DNA of 51,515 nt from DATATV01 sp035551355. GTDB lineage: Bacteria > Actinomycetota > Actinomycetes > Mycobacteriales > Pseudonocardiaceae. Both the position numbers and the translations under genes were made by a program. Below, piece by piece: positions 24,862 to 32,958 of the stretch (the stretch's first letter is position 1; the number at the start of each line of letters is the position of its first letter). Location: positions 1 to 51,515 of the forward strand of contig DASZNF010000075.1 of the NCBI GenBank assembly GCA_035551355.1, read 5' to 3'. The notes beneath the pieces were generated by a model. That model was not told the DNA's origin. It searched no databases and saw nothing but the letters and a program-made list of their open reading frames with translations.

Positions 24862-25905
24862 GTGGCCACCCTCGCCGAGGTGTACCGGAAATTCGGTGCG
24901 GACGACCGAACATCACCGCTGTACCAGCGCATCGCCCGCGCCCTGAGCGAGTCGGCGGACGCACTCCGGGCCATCGAATCGACCCCGGCCCGCAAACGGC
25001 ACCCCACGATCATCCTGGCCGCCCTGCACGATCTCACCCTCGCCGGCCGCGCCCCAGAACTGGCCAAGGCCTACGCCGGCGCGGATGGCGAGGCGGACGC
25101 GGCGATCGACTGCTTGCTGCGGATGACCGATTCGGTCGTAGCCATCGCCGAGCGCAGGCGCGTGCGGCCCGGCGAGACCGGACACGGCACCGTGCTCTAT
25201 CCAGCCATCGCCGAGGCCGCGCACCGGGTGGGCGCGAACGCGATCGGCCTGATCGACGTGGGCTGTTCGGCCGGTCTCAATCTCACCGTCGACCGCGCCG
25301 CAATCGCCTACAGCAACGGGCAATCGCTGGGCGATCCGTCCTCTGCGGTGCAAACGTCATGCTCGATCGTGGGCGACCGGCCGCTCCCGGCGCGGCCGAT
25401 ACCCGAGGTCGTCATCCGGATCGGCGTCGATCCCGAGCCGATCGACGTGACCGACCCGGACGAGACCCGCTGGTTGCGCGCCTGCCTGGCCCCGGACCAG
25501 CCGGACCGAATCGCGCGGCTCGACGCCGAACTGGCGTTGGCCGCCACCGACCCGCCGGTCCTGCTGCGCGGCGACGCCGTCGACGTCCTGCCCGACGCCC
25601 TCGCCCAGGTGCCCGCGGATGCCCTGCCCGTGGTCACCACGACCTGGGCGCTGTCGAAGCTCTCGCGGGAAGCCCGCCTGCGCTTCCTGCACCGCCTCGA
25701 CAAAGCCGCGACCGACCGGCCGGTGGCCTGGGTGTCCGTGGAGGGGGTCGGCGTCGCACCGTCGGTCCCGACCATGGGCGACCGCCCCGCCTCCGGCCAC
25801 AGCATCCTCGGTGTCGCCGTGTTCCGGCACGCCACGCTGCACACCGAGGCCGTCGGCCGCTGCTGGTCCCGCGGCCACATATTGTCCTGGCTCATCGATT
25901 CCTAG
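24862..25905 (+). CDS. DUF2332 family protein
   Basis: A 347-residue soluble protein that I recognise as DUF2332. Its N-terminal YRKFGADDRTSPLYQRIA, the central GLIDVGCSAGLNL and the later WVSVEGVG are usual in that family. The central Gly-rich segment looks like a methyltransferase-type nucleotide-binding turn, but no activity is established. The GTG start has AAGGAG six bases upstream. It is probably cotranscribed with the GNAT gene. It ends 21 bases from the convergent TPP-enzyme gene. Confidence 0.85.
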   Translation: MATLAEVYRKFGADDRTSPLYQRIARALSESADALRAIESTPARKRHPTIILAALHDLTLAGRAPELAKAYAGADGEADAAIDCLLRMTDSVVAIAERRRVRPGETGHGTVLYPAIAEAAHRVGANAIGLIDVGCSAGLNLTVDRAAIAYSNGQSLGDPSSAVQTSCSIVGDRPLPARPIPEVVIRIGVDPEPIDVTDPDETRWLRACLAPDQPDRIARLDAELALAATDPPVLLRGDAVDVLPDALAQVPADALPVVTTTWALSKLSREARLRFLHRLDKAATDRPVAWVSVEGVGVAPSVPTMGDRPASGHSILGVAVFRHATLHTEAVGRCWSRGHILSWLIDS

Positions 25906-25926
25906 TCAGGACAACACCTTTCCGGA

Positions 25927-27585
25927 TCAGGACAGCGTTTCGTCCAGTTCGCCGAGCGAGCGGATCAGGTCCAGGTTGGCGGTGTAGTCGACCGGGCAGG
26001 CGATCACCGACACGGTGTCCGCGGCCAGCGCGGTGCGCAGCGTCGGCAGCAGATCCTCGGCTGATTCGATGCGATATCCGGTGGCGCCAAAGCTTTCCGC
26101 GTACTTGACGAAGTCCGGATTGCCGAACCGGGTGTCCACGTTGTGCCCGATCTCCAGGTCCATTTTCCAGCTGATCAGCCCGTAGGCGTCGTCCACCCAG
26201 ATCAGGATCACCATCGGCAGGTTCAGCCGCAGCGCGGTCTCGATCTCCTGCGAGTTCATCAGGAACGCGCCGTCGCCGGTGGCCACCAGCACCTTGGCCG
26301 CGGGCCGGGCCAGCTTCGCGCCGATCGCGCCGGGCACCGTCCAGGACATGGTGGACAGGCCGTTGGAGATCAGGCAGGTGTTGGGCGCGTAGGTCGGGTA
26401 GAGCCGGGCCATCCACATCTTCAGTGCCCCGGTGTCCACCAGCACGATGTCATCCCGGTCCAGGGCGGCCCGGGTGTCGGCCACGATCCGGGCCGGGGCC
26501 AGCGGGAACCGGTCGTCGGCCGCGCCCCGGGCCAGCTCGGCGGACAGCAGTTCCTGGATGCGCTCGCCGCCTTCGCGCGGCTCGAACTTGCGGTCCACCG
26601 CCTCGGCCAGCGCGTCCAGGCTGTGCCCGATCTCGGCGGTGATGCCGACCGCGACCGGATAGTGCGCGTCCACCTCGGCCGGGAACCGGTGGATGTGGAT
26701 GATCTTGGTGTCCCCGCTGGGGTTGATCCGGATCGGGTCGAACTCCTGCAGTTCGTACCCGACCGCGACGATCACGTCGGCCCGGTCGAAGCCGAAGTTG
26801 ACGTAGTCGTGCCGCATGAACCCGATCGTGCCCAGGGCCAGCGGGTGGTCGTCGGGGAACACGCCCTTGCCGTGGAATGTGGTGGCCACCGGAATGCCCA
26901 GCTTGTCGGCGAACCGCTGCAGCGCCGCGCCCGCGCCGGCCCGGGCCGCGCCGTGTCCGGCCAGCACCACCGGGTTCCGCGCCTGCGCCAGGATCTCCAT
27001 CGCCCGCCGCACCTGGGTCGGCGACGGCTCGTCGGCCCGCGGCACGTTCACCGGCAGCGGCACCAGGCTGTCCGGCGCCTCGGCCTGCTCCACGTCCTCG
27101 GCCACGGCCAGGTAGACCGCGCCCGGCCGCTCGGTCTGGGCCAGCTTGAACGCCTTGCGCAGCATCTCCGGCACCGCGCCCGGGGTGGCCACCAGGGCCG
27201 ACCACTTGGTCACCGGCGCGAACATCGGCACCAGGTCGATGCCCTGGTGCGACTCCTTGAACGCGCGGTTCATGCCGACCTGCGCGGACAGCGCGATCAG
27301 CGGGGTGGAGTTGGTGGTGGCGTCCGCGGTGCCCAGCATCAGGTTGATCGCGCCGGGCCCGAGGGTGGCCGAGCACACCCCGGCCCGCCCGGTGAGCCGC
27401 CCGAACGTCTCGGCCATGAACGAGGCGCCCTGCTCGTGCCGCGTCAGCACGTACCGGATCGACGACCGCGCCAGCGCGTCGACCAGCCGGATATTCTCCT
27501 CGCCCGGGATGCCGAAGACATGCGTGACGCCGTCGTTCTCCAGACAGCGCACGATCAGATCAGCGACGGTTCGCGACTCAGCCAC
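25927..27585 (-). CDS. acetolactate-synthase-like thiamine pyrophosphate enzyme
   Basis: A 552-residue TPP enzyme with the usual three domains. The catalytic Glu51 is in RHEQGASFMAE, and the metal/TPP site near residues 430-460 reads GDGAFLMNSQEIETAL, ending in DDAYGLISWKM. A middle FAD-like or structural domain contains VGYELQEFDP, which recalls catabolic acetolactate synthase AlsS. No IlvN regulatory subunit gene is nearby, which speaks against the biosynthetic enzyme. It might condense pyruvate or act on another 2-oxo acid. The GTG start lies seven bases after TATCGT with no Shine-Dalgarno. Confidence 0.85.
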   Translation of the reverse strand: MAESRTVADLIVRCLENDGVTHVFGIPGEENIRLVDALARSSIRYVLTRHEQGASFMAETFGRLTGRAGVCSATLGPGAINLMLGTADATTNSTPLIALSAQVGMNRAFKESHQGIDLVPMFAPVTKWSALVATPGAVPEMLRKAFKLAQTERPGAVYLAVAEDVEQAEAPDSLVPLPVNVPRADEPSPTQVRRAMEILAQARNPVVLAGHGAARAGAGAALQRFADKLGIPVATTFHGKGVFPDDHPLALGTIGFMRHDYVNFGFDRADVIVAVGYELQEFDPIRINPSGDTKIIHIHRFPAEVDAHYPVAVGITAEIGHSLDALAEAVDRKFEPREGGERIQELLSAELARGAADDRFPLAPARIVADTRAALDRDDIVLVDTGALKMWMARLYPTYAPNTCLISNGLSTMSWTVPGAIGAKLARPAAKVLVATGDGAFLMNSQEIETALRLNLPMVILIWVDDAYGLISWKMDLEIGHNVDTRFGNPDFVKYAESFGATGYRIESAEDLLPTLRTALAADTVSVIACPVDYTANLDLIRSLGELDETLS

Positions 27586-27592
27586 GGCTACG

Positions 27593-27598
27593 ACGATA
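27593..27598 (-). promoter_or_regulatory. -10 hexamer of a leaderless promoter
   Basis: TATCGT is followed by seven bases and the GTG of the TPP-enzyme gene. Confidence 0.45.
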
Positions 27599-27624
27599 GG
27601 TCACGGCGATCCGCGCGGCCGGGT

Positions 27625-27987
27625 TCAGTGCGCGACGAGCACCAGGATCAGGCCGATGACCGCCGGGATGACCTGCACGTACAGGATGCGCCGAGTCGCG
27701 GTGACGGCCCCGTAGATCCCGGCGACCAGCACGCAGGCCAGGAAGAACACCGACGCGGCGAAGCCGGTCGAGCCGCCCGCGATCAGCGCCCACACCAGCC
27801 CGGCAGCCAGGAACCCGTTGTACAGGCCCTGGTTCGCGGCCAGCGGCGCGCTTTCCCTGGCGAATTCCTCGGTGGTGCCGAACGCCGCGCGGGCCCGGGG
27901 CGTGGTCCACAGGAACATCTCCAGCACCAGGATGTAGACGTGGATGGCCGCGACGATCCCGACCCACACGTCCGCCACAGTGCGCAC
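27625..27987 (-). CDS. DUF1304 small membrane protein
   Basis: A 120-residue protein with four hydrophobic helices, recognisable as DUF1304 from VAAIHVYILVLEMFLW, the short FGTTEEFA loop and ANQGLYNGFLAAGL. The family has no assigned function. The GTG start at 27987 is preceded by GGAGG. It lies 39 bases upstream of the TPP-enzyme promoter, in the same orientation, and may be read through into it. Confidence 0.85.
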   Translation of the reverse strand: MRTVADVWVGIVAAIHVYILVLEMFLWTTPRARAAFGTTEEFARESAPLAANQGLYNGFLAAGLVWALIAGGSTGFAASVFFLACVLVAGIYGAVTATRRILYVQVIPAVIGLILVLVAH

Positions 27988-28116
27988 TGGTTCCTCCGCT
28001 GGGCAGCGCCGATGGGAGCCCGAGCCTAGCGGATGCCGATCTACGCCCCGGTCCCGCCACCCGGAGAGCGGAGCCGGTGTAAGCGTGGCGTAATGCCGGT
28101 TTGGTCGGGTACGGGC

Positions 28117-28953
28117 ATGCGACAGACCACGAGCTCACCGGGCCGGGAGCACACCAGCGGTCACGACGCGGGCGCCCAACTCGTCCACGAACTGCGCACG
28201 ATGCACGCGAACACCGGCAAGACGTTGAAGGAACTCGAGTCCGAGTTGCACGTCAGCGACTCCTCCCTGTCCCGCTACCTGTCCGGCCAGGCGGTCGCGC
28301 CCTGGTCGGTGGTGGCGGGCCTGTGCCTGCTGACCGGCCGCCGCCCCGAATCCCTCAGACCGCTGTGGGAACAGGCCCACCGCTGGCGCCGCCCCGCCGC
28401 GCCCGCCGAACCGACGCAAGACCCGCCAGACGATCCACCGGAACCCGAACCTCCCGCTCGCCGCCGACGACCGTCCCGGCGGGTGCTGCTCGGGCTGGCT
28501 TTCCTCGTCACCGCAACGATCTTCGGCACCGCCGGACTGCTGGTCGGCCGCCAGCTGACCCCGCCGCTGGTGCTCAAGCCGACCGAGGATCAGGCCTGCG
28601 CGGCCTGGCCCTGGCCGGCCGACACCGGCGCCGCCCTAGTGCCACCGGTGCATCCGCAGGCCAACGACCACACGCCGACCGTCGAACTGTTGTCGGGTAA
28701 GGCATCCGACGGTCAGCGTGCGGTCTGGGCGGAGATCACTGGCGCCCGCTTCGGGGACCGGGTCTGGCTGGACTGGTCGGCCAATCAGGGCCGCAGTTGG
28801 ATCCAGTGCGGCCCGTTCCCGGTCACCACGGACTCCGGCACCTCGCGGGCGCACGACCTCACGCCCGGCTCCCTCTTCCGGGCCTGTGGCGACATCCCCT
28901 CCGCCCTCGCCGTTCCAGGTCGGCGCAGCGAGATCTGCACGGTTTATCACTAG
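28117..28953 (+). CDS. membrane-anchored XRE-type helix-turn-helix protein
   Basis: A 278-residue protein of three parts. An N-terminal XRE-like helix-turn-helix (about 15-75) reads TLKELESELHVSDSSLSRYLSG. A Pro-rich linker and one transmembrane helix follow (about 125-150, after the basic RRRRPSRRVLLG). The extracytoplasmic C-terminal domain has cysteines (DQACAAWPWP, WIQCGPFPV, FRACGD), as in the actinobacterial HTH-TM-extracellular proteins that resemble peptidoglycan or hydrolase-linked sensors. It could relay an outside signal to DNA or be a cell-envelope factor. The start is uncertain: 28033 and 28093 are in-frame alternatives. Confidence 0.75.
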   Translation: MRQTTSSPGREHTSGHDAGAQLVHELRTMHANTGKTLKELESELHVSDSSLSRYLSGQAVAPWSVVAGLCLLTGRRPESLRPLWEQAHRWRRPAAPAEPTQDPPDDPPEPEPPARRRRPSRRVLLGLAFLVTATIFGTAGLLVGRQLTPPLVLKPTEDQACAAWPWPADTGAALVPPVHPQANDHTPTVELLSGKASDGQRAVWAEITGARFGDRVWLDWSANQGRSWIQCGPFPVTTDSGTSRAHDLTPGSLFRACGDIPSALAVPGRRSEICTVYH

Positions 28954-30128
28954 AAATAGAGATCCTCGCTGGTGGACGGACCGGCATCCCGGAACACCGT
29001 GATTTCGGCATAGCTGTAATCAATCGCGTTCTCGCTGCCCGTGACCGTCCAGCCCAGATCGGTGTACGCCCCGCAATGATATTGCCGGTACACCGGATCG
29101 GCGCTGCCGTCCGTGCGGTACAGCGTGACCGCGACATGCGCGCACACGCCATCGGCCAGCGTGTCGTACAGCGTGCCACGGGCGATGGCGAGTCCGTCCA
29201 CGTCCACCACATTGGCGAAGGAGCCCGCGCCGGTGGCCGCGACCCAGCCGTACTGGTCGTCGATCGGAGTCAGGAAATCCGCCAGATTGTTGGGATACCT
29301 GTTCAGATCGGTGTTGAGGAAATCGACTCCGTCGTCGAGTTCCTCCTGCCACGTCTGGTCGTCCTGCGGGGTGTCCCAGATCCGCACCTGCCGGCCGTGT
29401 TCATGCGCGGTGGTGACGAAATCGGCCAGGTCCGAAGAGACCGAACTCCACTGCGCGGTGGTGATGGGATTCTCCGCGCTGGAATAGGTCGTGAGATCAC
29501 CCTCCCCCGCGTCGAAGAATTCGTGCCGGGGATCGTTGGTCTGCACGCAGTTGCGGGGCGTCTGGCCGGTGAACACAATCTTCACCGCGCCCTCGGTGAC
29601 CACCCCGTTGTCGTAGCTGGACAACATGCCGCTGTATTCCGTTTCCAGCAGATCGTGCACGCGTTGATAGAGCTTGCCGTTGAAGTACTCCTCGCCGGCC
29701 TCGTCCTTGCAGTTGGTGGGCAACGTGTTCGTCCCGGTTTCGTCCTTGAGTTCGATCACCAGGGTGAACGGCACATGCCAGCCGTCGTAGACGCTGCCGC
29801 CGTTGTCCCGCACCCGTTGCGTCAGCGGATCCAGGTACAGGCTTTCCAAGGTCTGGTTGGGAATGATGTCGGCGTCATCGTGACCGACCCGCACCACGTC
29901 GTTCTGCAGGATCACGTCCGCCTCGACGCTGTCGAACTGGCTGGCCAGCGCGTCCTGCAACGGATTCGTGGCGTTCTCGTCGTTGTGCGAATGGGCGTGC
30001 AGCAGTGGCGGCGGGCTGAAAACCCGCGGTGCGGCGGTGGCCGCGTGCGCGCCGGAGATGGCGGTCGCACCGATCCCTGCCGCCATCAGCGCCGCCGCCG
30101 CGACCACAGAAAATCGGCGACTCAACAT
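28950..30128 (-). CDS. secreted AIM6-like PLC-fold phosphodiesterase
   Basis: A 392-residue exported protein. The signal peptide runs from MLSRRFSVVAAAAL to about SGAHA. The TIM-barrel phosphodiesterase motifs follow: HSHND at residues 46-50, then SVEADV with Glu69 and Asp71, and GHDDAD with His83. These mark the AIM6/PI-PLC-like group related to glycerophosphodiester phosphodiesterases. Later parts include FTLVIELKDE and GVDFLNTDLN. The likely substrate is a phosphodiester lipid headgroup outside the cell, which is inference. The stop shares the bases CTAG with the convergent HTH gene. The start has no strong Shine-Dalgarno. Confidence 0.82.
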   Translation of the reverse strand: MLSRRFSVVAAAALMAAGIGATAISGAHAATAAPRVFSPPPLLHAHSHNDENATNPLQDALASQFDSVEADVILQNDVVRVGHDDADIIPNQTLESLYLDPLTQRVRDNGGSVYDGWHVPFTLVIELKDETGTNTLPTNCKDEAGEEYFNGKLYQRVHDLLETEYSGMLSSYDNGVVTEGAVKIVFTGQTPRNCVQTNDPRHEFFDAGEGDLTTYSSAENPITTAQWSSVSSDLADFVTTAHEHGRQVRIWDTPQDDQTWQEELDDGVDFLNTDLNRYPNNLADFLTPIDDQYGWVAATGAGSFANVVDVDGLAIARGTLYDTLADGVCAHVAVTLYRTDGSADPVYRQYHCGAYTDLGWTVTGSENAIDYSYAEITVFRDAGPSTSEDLYF

Positions 30129-30277
30129 GTGTGCAGAGTCTGCCGGTCGGCCCGGCGCCCGGACAGAGTTTCCCGCCGCACCGGGAGCATCCCGGGACGG
30201 CACCGGCGTGATCTGCGGCGTTTCATTCCCGGGATGGGACAACGGCTACCGGGCAGCCGCCCACAGCACCGCGACGG

Positions 30278-30490
30278 CTACCGGACGGCCGCCCGCAGCG
30301 CCGCCTCGAGCGCGGTGGTCAGCGTTTCCAGGTACGCGTCGTCGCTGCTGCCCCGGGTGACCAGCATGCGCAGCGCGAGCGGGGCGATCATCAGGTCGGT
30401 GGCCAGTTCCAGGTCCAACTCGGCCGGGAGTTCGCCGCGGTCGATCGCGCCCTGCAGGATCGACCGCGTCGCCGCCCGCCGCGGTGCGGC
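30278..30490 (-). pseudogene. C-terminal remnant of a TetR-family regulator
   Basis: About 66 codons on the minus strand read like the end of a TetR-type repressor: RSILQGAIDRGELP, then LATDLMIAPLALRMLVT and AYLETLTTALEAAL, with a proper stop at 30278. The DNA-binding half is missing; upstream sequence switches abruptly to a different gene remnant on the other strand. It is a broken gene left by a deletion. Confidence 0.7.
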
Positions 30491-30626
30491 CAAGCTGACC
30501 AGCCCCAAGGAGCTGATCACCTTCCGCGAGGCCGAGGCCGAGGGCGCGGGCGCGCACTGTCACGAGGGTGCGATGTCCCTGTTCCACCAGCGCACCTTCG
30601 ACTGGCTGGACACCACGCTGAGCTAG
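30489..30626 (+). pseudogene. C-terminal remnant of an alpha/beta hydrolase
   Basis: About 44 codons on the plus strand read LTSPKELITF, then EGAGAHCHEGAM and HQRTFDWLDTTLS with a stop. This is the usual end of alpha/beta hydrolases of the dipeptidyl-aminopeptidase-like group, with the catalytic His in GAHC. The rest of the gene is absent. It abuts the TetR remnant head to head. Confidence 0.7.
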
Positions 30627-30633
30627 CCGCCCT

Positions 30634-30639
30634 TATCCT
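30634..30639 (+). promoter_or_regulatory. -10 hexamer of a leaderless promoter
   Basis: TATCCT lies seven bases before the GTG of the glutamine amidotransferase gene; there is no Shine-Dalgarno. Confidence 0.45.
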
Positions 30640-30646
30640 GGCGGGC

Positions 30647-31402
30647 GTGAACGCGCCTCGCCTACTCGTGATCCAGCCCGACGCCAGCGATCCGATCGGC
30701 CCGCTCGGGGACTGGCTCACCGCCGCCGGGGCCGAACTCGACGTGCGCAGGCCCCCGGCCGACGAGCTGCCTCGGTCGCACGATGGCTACCAGGGGATCG
30801 TCTGCCTCGGTGGCCACATGAACGCCGAACAGGACGACAAATACCCGTGGCTCAAGGACGTCCGGGACCTGCTCGCCGCGGCCACCACCAGCGCACTGCC
30901 CACGCTCGGCGTCTGCCTCGGCGCCCAACTCCTCGCCGTGGCCAACGGCGGCCGGGTGCAGCGGGGCCCGCAGGGGCCGGAGGTCGGCGGCAACCTGGTC
31001 GTGAAGCAGGAGGGCGGGTGGTCCGATCCGCTGTTCGTGGATCTCCCGCTGACCCCGGATGTCCTGCAGTACCACGGGGACGTGATCACCCGGCTGCCCG
31101 GCGGCGCCGTCCTGCTCGCGTCCAGCCTGAAGTACGACAACCAGGCATACCGGCTGGGCCGGTGCGCGTACGGCATCCAGTTCCACATCGAGACCACGCT
31201 CGAGGTGGTGCTGTCCTGGGTCCGGGACAGCCCCGACGAGGCGGGGACCGCCCGGCCCGGCGCGTTCGACCACGACACCCTCACCCAGCTGCACACCGAC
31301 CTGGCCGAGGCGTGGCAGCCGTTCGCGGAACGCTTCGTGCGCCTGGCCGACGGCACCCTCGAACCGGCCGAGGCCAACCCGAAAACCCTTCCCCTGGCCT
31401 GA
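30647..31402 (+). CDS. class I glutamine amidotransferase
   Basis: A 251-residue single-domain amidotransferase. The triad is visible: Cys90 in GVCLGAQLLA, His180 and Glu182 in YGIQFHIE. It begins LLVIQPDASDPIGPLGDW, as in the GMP-synthase-like glutaminase proteins. Without an attached synthetase domain it may hydrolyse glutamine or a gamma-glutamyl compound, or supply ammonia to an unlinked partner. It stands alone after the deletion scar. Confidence 0.86.
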   Translation: MNAPRLLVIQPDASDPIGPLGDWLTAAGAELDVRRPPADELPRSHDGYQGIVCLGGHMNAEQDDKYPWLKDVRDLLAAATTSALPTLGVCLGAQLLAVANGGRVQRGPQGPEVGGNLVVKQEGGWSDPLFVDLPLTPDVLQYHGDVITRLPGGAVLLASSLKYDNQAYRLGRCAYGIQFHIETTLEVVLSWVRDSPDEAGTARPGAFDHDTLTQLHTDLAEAWQPFAERFVRLADGTLEPAEANPKTLPLA

Positions 31403-31471
31403 TGCTCTACTGACCGCGGCTGGCCGAACTGCTCCGATCCTGCGGGCTTTCGCTGGCGTCGACGGTTCGAG

Positions 31472-32131
31472 CTAGATCTCCTCTGGCTGACGGCGCTGGA
31501 TGAGTTCGATCAGGTTGCCTTCCGGATCGTGCACCCAGGCCATCCGCACTCCCTTCTCCGGCGAGGGTTGCGGTGCCAACACCGGTTCTGCGCCGTGCGC
31601 GAGGATCGCGGTGTACCCGGCATCCAGGTCGGGCAGGTCGAAGCAGATGTGCCCGTACCCCTCGGTGGCCGCCGCCTCCACCGGGTTTGCGGCGCGCAGA
31701 CCGGGCCGGGATTCGTTGCGGTGCAACAATTCCACCCGGTGCCCTTGCGGGCTGTGCAGCATCGCGATGTGCAGGCCGATCTCGTCCAGCTCGAAGGCGA
31801 TCTCCACGGTGAGGTCGAACGCGCGGCAGTACCACTCGGTGGCCGCAGCCAGATCGCGCACGTTCAACCCCACGTGATCCAGCCGCGGCGACGCCGCCTC
31901 GTCCCCAACCGGCTCCACCGCCCCGCTCGGCCCCTTCGCTACGGACGGCTCCGCCGCCCCGCTCGCTTCCTGCTCTCCGGACGGCTCCCCCGTCCCGCGC
32001 GACTCTTGCGCTCCGGACGGCTCCCTCGCCTCGCCCCGCTCCTGCGTTCCGCTCGATTCCCCCGCTCCGGACGGTTCCCGCGCTCCGGACGGTTTCCGCG
32101 GGCCGCTTATCGATTCCTCCGGTGCCGTCAT
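31472..32131 (-). CDS. glyoxalase/VOC protein with a low-complexity N-terminal tail
   Basis: A 219-residue protein. Residues 1 to about 80 are almost only Ser, Gly, Glu, Pro and Ala with a repeating EPSGA-type unit, predicted disordered. A single VOC domain follows (about 83-210), beginning LDHVGLNVRDLAAATEWY, with metal-ligand candidates in LDHVG, HRVELLH, GYGHICFD and GNLIELIQ. This layout fits methylmalonyl-CoA epimerase or lactoylglutathione-lyase-like proteins. The ATG overlaps the SDR stop as ATGA, so it belongs to the HisD-like/SDR operon. A shorter start near residue 80 cannot be excluded. Confidence 0.78.
   Translation of the reverse strand: MTAPEESISGPRKPSGAREPSGAGESSGTQERGEAREPSGAQESRGTGEPSGEQEASGAAEPSVAKGPSGAVEPVGDEAASPRLDHVGLNVRDLAAATEWYCRAFDLTVEIAFELDEIGLHIAMLHSPQGHRVELLHRNESRPGLRAANPVEAAATEGYGHICFDLPDLDAGYTAILAHGAEPVLAPQPSPEKGVRMAWVHDPEGNLIELIQRRQPEEI
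31895..32110 (-). repeat. degenerate Ser-Gly-Glu-Pro repeat region
   Basis: The 5' part of the glyoxalase gene consists of imperfect copies of a short unit reading roughly TCCGGAGCG, giving PSGA/ESSG/EPSG repeats. Its base composition and periodicity differ clearly from the VOC domain downstream. Confidence 0.6.
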
Positions 32132-32892
32132 GGTGCGATCATGCCCGCCGACAGGTCGATGTCCGCACCGCACAGGCCGGGCATGGCCAGCATGGCCACC
32201 GCCGCCGCGCCCACCTCGTCCTCCTCCACCAGCCGGTGCAGCGCCGCCCAGGACACGAACGCGTCGTGCGCTGCCGCCACGGTCTGCCCGGTGACCTCGG
32301 CCTCCAGTCGGAAATTGCGGTCCATCCGCGCGCCGCGCACCGGACCGGGCGACAACGCGTTCACCGTGACGCCCAGCGGACCCACCTCCGCGGCCAGCGT
32401 TCGGGTCAACCCGAGCACGGCCATCTTGCTGGCCGCGTACGGCGTGCGCCGGGCCAGTGGCCGCTTGCCGGTCACCGAGGCGATGTTGATCACGTCGCCT
32501 CGCCCGTTTTCGATCATCGCGGGCAGGAAAGCCTTGCACACCAGGAACATCCCGCGCACATTGGCCGCGAACACGGCGTCCCAGTCGGCCGGCTCGATCT
32601 CGGTGAGCGGCGCGACCGGGCCGCCGACCCCGGCATTGTTGACCAGAATGTCCACGTCCTCGCCGGCCAGCTCGGTCCGCAGCGCCGCCACCGAGTCCAC
32701 ATCGGCCACATCGGCGACGGCCGCCCGGCCCGTATTCGACAGCAGCGCAAGGGTTTTCGCCAGTTTGTCCGCGTCGCGGCCGACCAGCAGCACCCGGGCG
32801 CCGGCCGCGGACAGCGCCCGGGCGATGGCCCGGCCCAGCCCGTTTCCCGCCCCGGTCACCAACGCGACCCGGCCGGCCAGCGGTTCACTCAC
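32128..32892 (-). CDS. SDR-family oxidoreductase
   Basis: A 254-residue classical SDR. The cofactor motif is VTGAGNGLGRAIA, then NNAGVGG, Ser in NIASVTG and the catalytic YAASK. The C-terminus (GADIDLSAGMIAP) differs a little from the usual DGG ending. The GTG at 32892 is the second of two near-identical GTGAG(C/T)GAACCG starts made by a 39-bp duplication; the first, at 32931, overlaps the HisD-like stop. It is cotranscribed with the HisD-like gene and the glyoxalase gene. Confidence 0.85.
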   Translation of the reverse strand: MSEPLAGRVALVTGAGNGLGRAIARALSAAGARVLLVGRDADKLAKTLALLSNTGRAAVADVADVDSVAALRTELAGEDVDILVNNAGVGGPVAPLTEIEPADWDAVFAANVRGMFLVCKAFLPAMIENGRGDVINIASVTGKRPLARRTPYAASKMAVLGLTRTLAAEVGPLGVTVNALSPGPVRGARMDRNFRLEAEVTGQTVAAAHDAFVSWAALHRLVEEDEVGAAAVAMLAMPGLCGADIDLSAGMIAP

Positions 32893-32958
32893 CGGCCCGC
32901 CACCGCGTCGGCCAGCCGACGGTTCGCTCACCGGCCCGCGATCGCGTCGGCCAGCCAG
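32881..32958 (-). repeat. 39-bp tandem duplication at a gene junction
   Basis: Units 32881-32919 and 32920-32958 differ at only a few bases. Each holds the codons for the end of the HisD-like protein (RLADA, then AGR), its stop and the GTGAG start of the SDR gene. The duplication keeps the frame (13 codons). Confidence 0.75.

Noticed and set aside
25927..27585. Biosynthetic acetolactate synthase IlvB
   Set aside because: No ilvN or ilvC is nearby and motifs recall the catabolic type; the specific product is left open.
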